A program made the translations under genes and the position numbers. The notes under the pieces were generated by a model that did not search any database, was not told the origin of the DNA, and saw nothing but the letters and a program-made list of their open reading frames with translations. Shown one piece after another: positions 63,396-64,000 of a DNA stretch of 64,000 nt. Location of the stretch: assembly GCA_947453625.1 (NCBI GenBank), contig CANGHK010000007.1:51361-115360 (forward strand). Direction: 5' to 3'. Numbering within the stretch: the stretch's first letter is position 1; every line of letters begins with the position of its first letter. This DNA is from Burkholderiales bacterium (GTDB taxonomy: Bacteria > Pseudomonadota > Gammaproteobacteria > Burkholderiales > Burkholderiaceae_C).

Positions 63396-63866
63396 ATGAG
63401 ATTGGCTTTCATTGCATTACTTTGTATTCTGTCCGGAGCAGCAAATGCGCAATGGACATATAGAACAGTCGACGACAAAATGCGAAGCTCGAAGAAGAAT
63501 TTCGCGGAGCTGAACAGCGCCAATCAAGCTCAGTTATCATTCCCATATAAAGGCGGATCAACACTACAACTCATAGTATTCAAGAATTCGAAAGATGATG
63601 AGTTGGACGTTCTATTCTGGTTGAAGCGAGGCCAAATGCCTTGTCATGACCACTGCATGGTTTCCGCAAAGTTTGACAACGACGAGATAAGTGAGTGGCG
63701 ATCAAGCGGTCCAGCTGCAGGTCGAAGTGACGCCGTTTACATAAAGAATTCGGCAGAATTTCTAGAGCGACTTAGACTTTCTAAGAAGCTCACGGTTGAG
63801 GTTCAGATATATGACGGAGGCAATTTTCAATATCAATTTAAAACGGCTGGTCTTACTAACAAGTAA
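63396..63866 (+). CDS. Small secreted protein of unknown function
   Basis: A 156-residue protein with a clear signal peptide (MRLAFIALLCILSGAANAQW, cut after ANA). The mature part is beta-rich (TLQLIVFKNSKDDELDVLFW, KLTVEVQIYDGGNFQYQFK) with two cysteines in PCHDHCMVSAKF, which may form a disulfide or bind metal. It resembles small secreted proteins with a similar sandwich pattern, but I assign no family. It has the same AT-rich composition as the protease 132 bases upstream and may be co-transcribed. Confidence 0.78.
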   Translation: MRLAFIALLCILSGAANAQWTYRTVDDKMRSSKKNFAELNSANQAQLSFPYKGGSTLQLIVFKNSKDDELDVLFWLKRGQMPCHDHCMVSAKFDNDEISEWRSSGPAAGRSDAVYIKNSAEFLERLRLSKKLTVEVQIYDGGNFQYQFKTAGLTNK

Positions 63867-63911
63867 ATAAATTTGGTGCACTTTTGGTTTAATTGAAGTA
63901 TACTTTCTGGT

Positions 63912-64000
63912 ATGAACATCGAATCCTCTTCCAGACCCGTTTTTACATCACGCCGTATGGAGCAGCAATGGCAGCGGATGCAGGGCGTAAAATTGGTAAA
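63912..64000 (+). CDS. Start of an ORF running off the right edge (partial)
   Basis: An open frame of 29 codons from the ATG at 63912 (MNIESSSRPVFTSRRMEQQW), continuing beyond the window. An AT-rich stretch with promoter-like words lies just upstream; no good ribosome binding site is seen. Too short to identify. Confidence 0.4.
   Translation, partial: MNIESSSRPVFTSRRMEQQWQRMQGVKLV

Overview
The window is high-GC chromosomal DNA that reads like a betaproteobacterium of the order Burkholderiales. This rests on gene content: Bug/TctC-type binding proteins, Liv-type transporters, a tandem glycine riboswitch, a tup tungstate transporter next to an Aor-type tungsten enzyme, and a cox-like molybdenum hydroxylase cluster. 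No rRNA, tRNA, CRISPR array, insertion sequence or complete prophage was seen. Two or three visibly AT-richer patches (about 27.4-32.5 kb, 60.8-64 kb, and short intergenic islands at 8.5 and 13.3 kb) interrupt the GC-rich backbone and look acquired.

Layout. 0-4.4 kb: a branched-chain amino acid type ABC transporter on the minus strand (livK-like, livH, a fused livM-livG, and livF running off the left edge). 4.4-8.5 kb: gene remnants, a membrane protein, and a divergent SDR / cytochrome P450 pair. 8.7-15.2 kb: two orphan sensor kinases around zwf. 15.3-18.0 kb: a nitrate/sulfonate/taurine-type ABC importer. 18.0-24.8 kb: an N-formylglutamate amidohydrolase facing a complete five-gene oligopeptide ABC importer. 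25.1-27.4 kb: an orphan TctC-type binding protein and an arylsulfatase. 27.6-32.5 kb: a three-gene AT-richer operon with a tubulin/FtsZ-like GTPase of about 1000 residues, a small zinc-ribbon membrane protein and a TAXI-type binding protein, behind a near-consensus promoter. 32.9-39.3 kb: dadA under a tandem glycine riboswitch, an MHS-family transporter, a decayed M20 amidohydrolase, a LysR regulator and a secreted dienelactone-hydrolase-like protein.

39.4-56.2 kb is a tungsten/molybdenum block. It holds TupBCA (tungstate uptake), a tungsten aldehyde oxidoreductase operon (four-cluster ferredoxin, AOR large subunit, FAD/NADH subunit with an unusual Pro/Ala-rich insert, a MoaD-like GG protein, and a small unknown), an XdhC/CoxI factor, coxSLM-like hydroxylase subunits with the form II active-site motif AYRGAGR, CoxD/CoxE/CoxG maturation and membrane factors, and a ModE-like HTH plus PBP regulator. 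Together these could import the metal, build the cofactor and assemble two metallo-enzymes.

56.3-64 kb is an accessory zone: Fic protein, MYG1-family protein, a YefM/YoeB module plus a truncated second toxin with an intact antitoxin, the toxin-antitoxin genes lying between two about 105-bp direct repeats, then AT-rich DNA with a secreted trypsin-like protease, a secreted small protein and the start of another ORF.

Most notable beyond ordinary genes: the tubulin-like operon, whose two downstream products end in the same C-S-x6-G-L-C-x tail; a family of about 72-bp double-hairpin repeats that starts exactly at the stop codons of three unrelated genes; the repeat-flanked toxin-antitoxin block; and the physical linkage of Tup, Aor and Cox functions.
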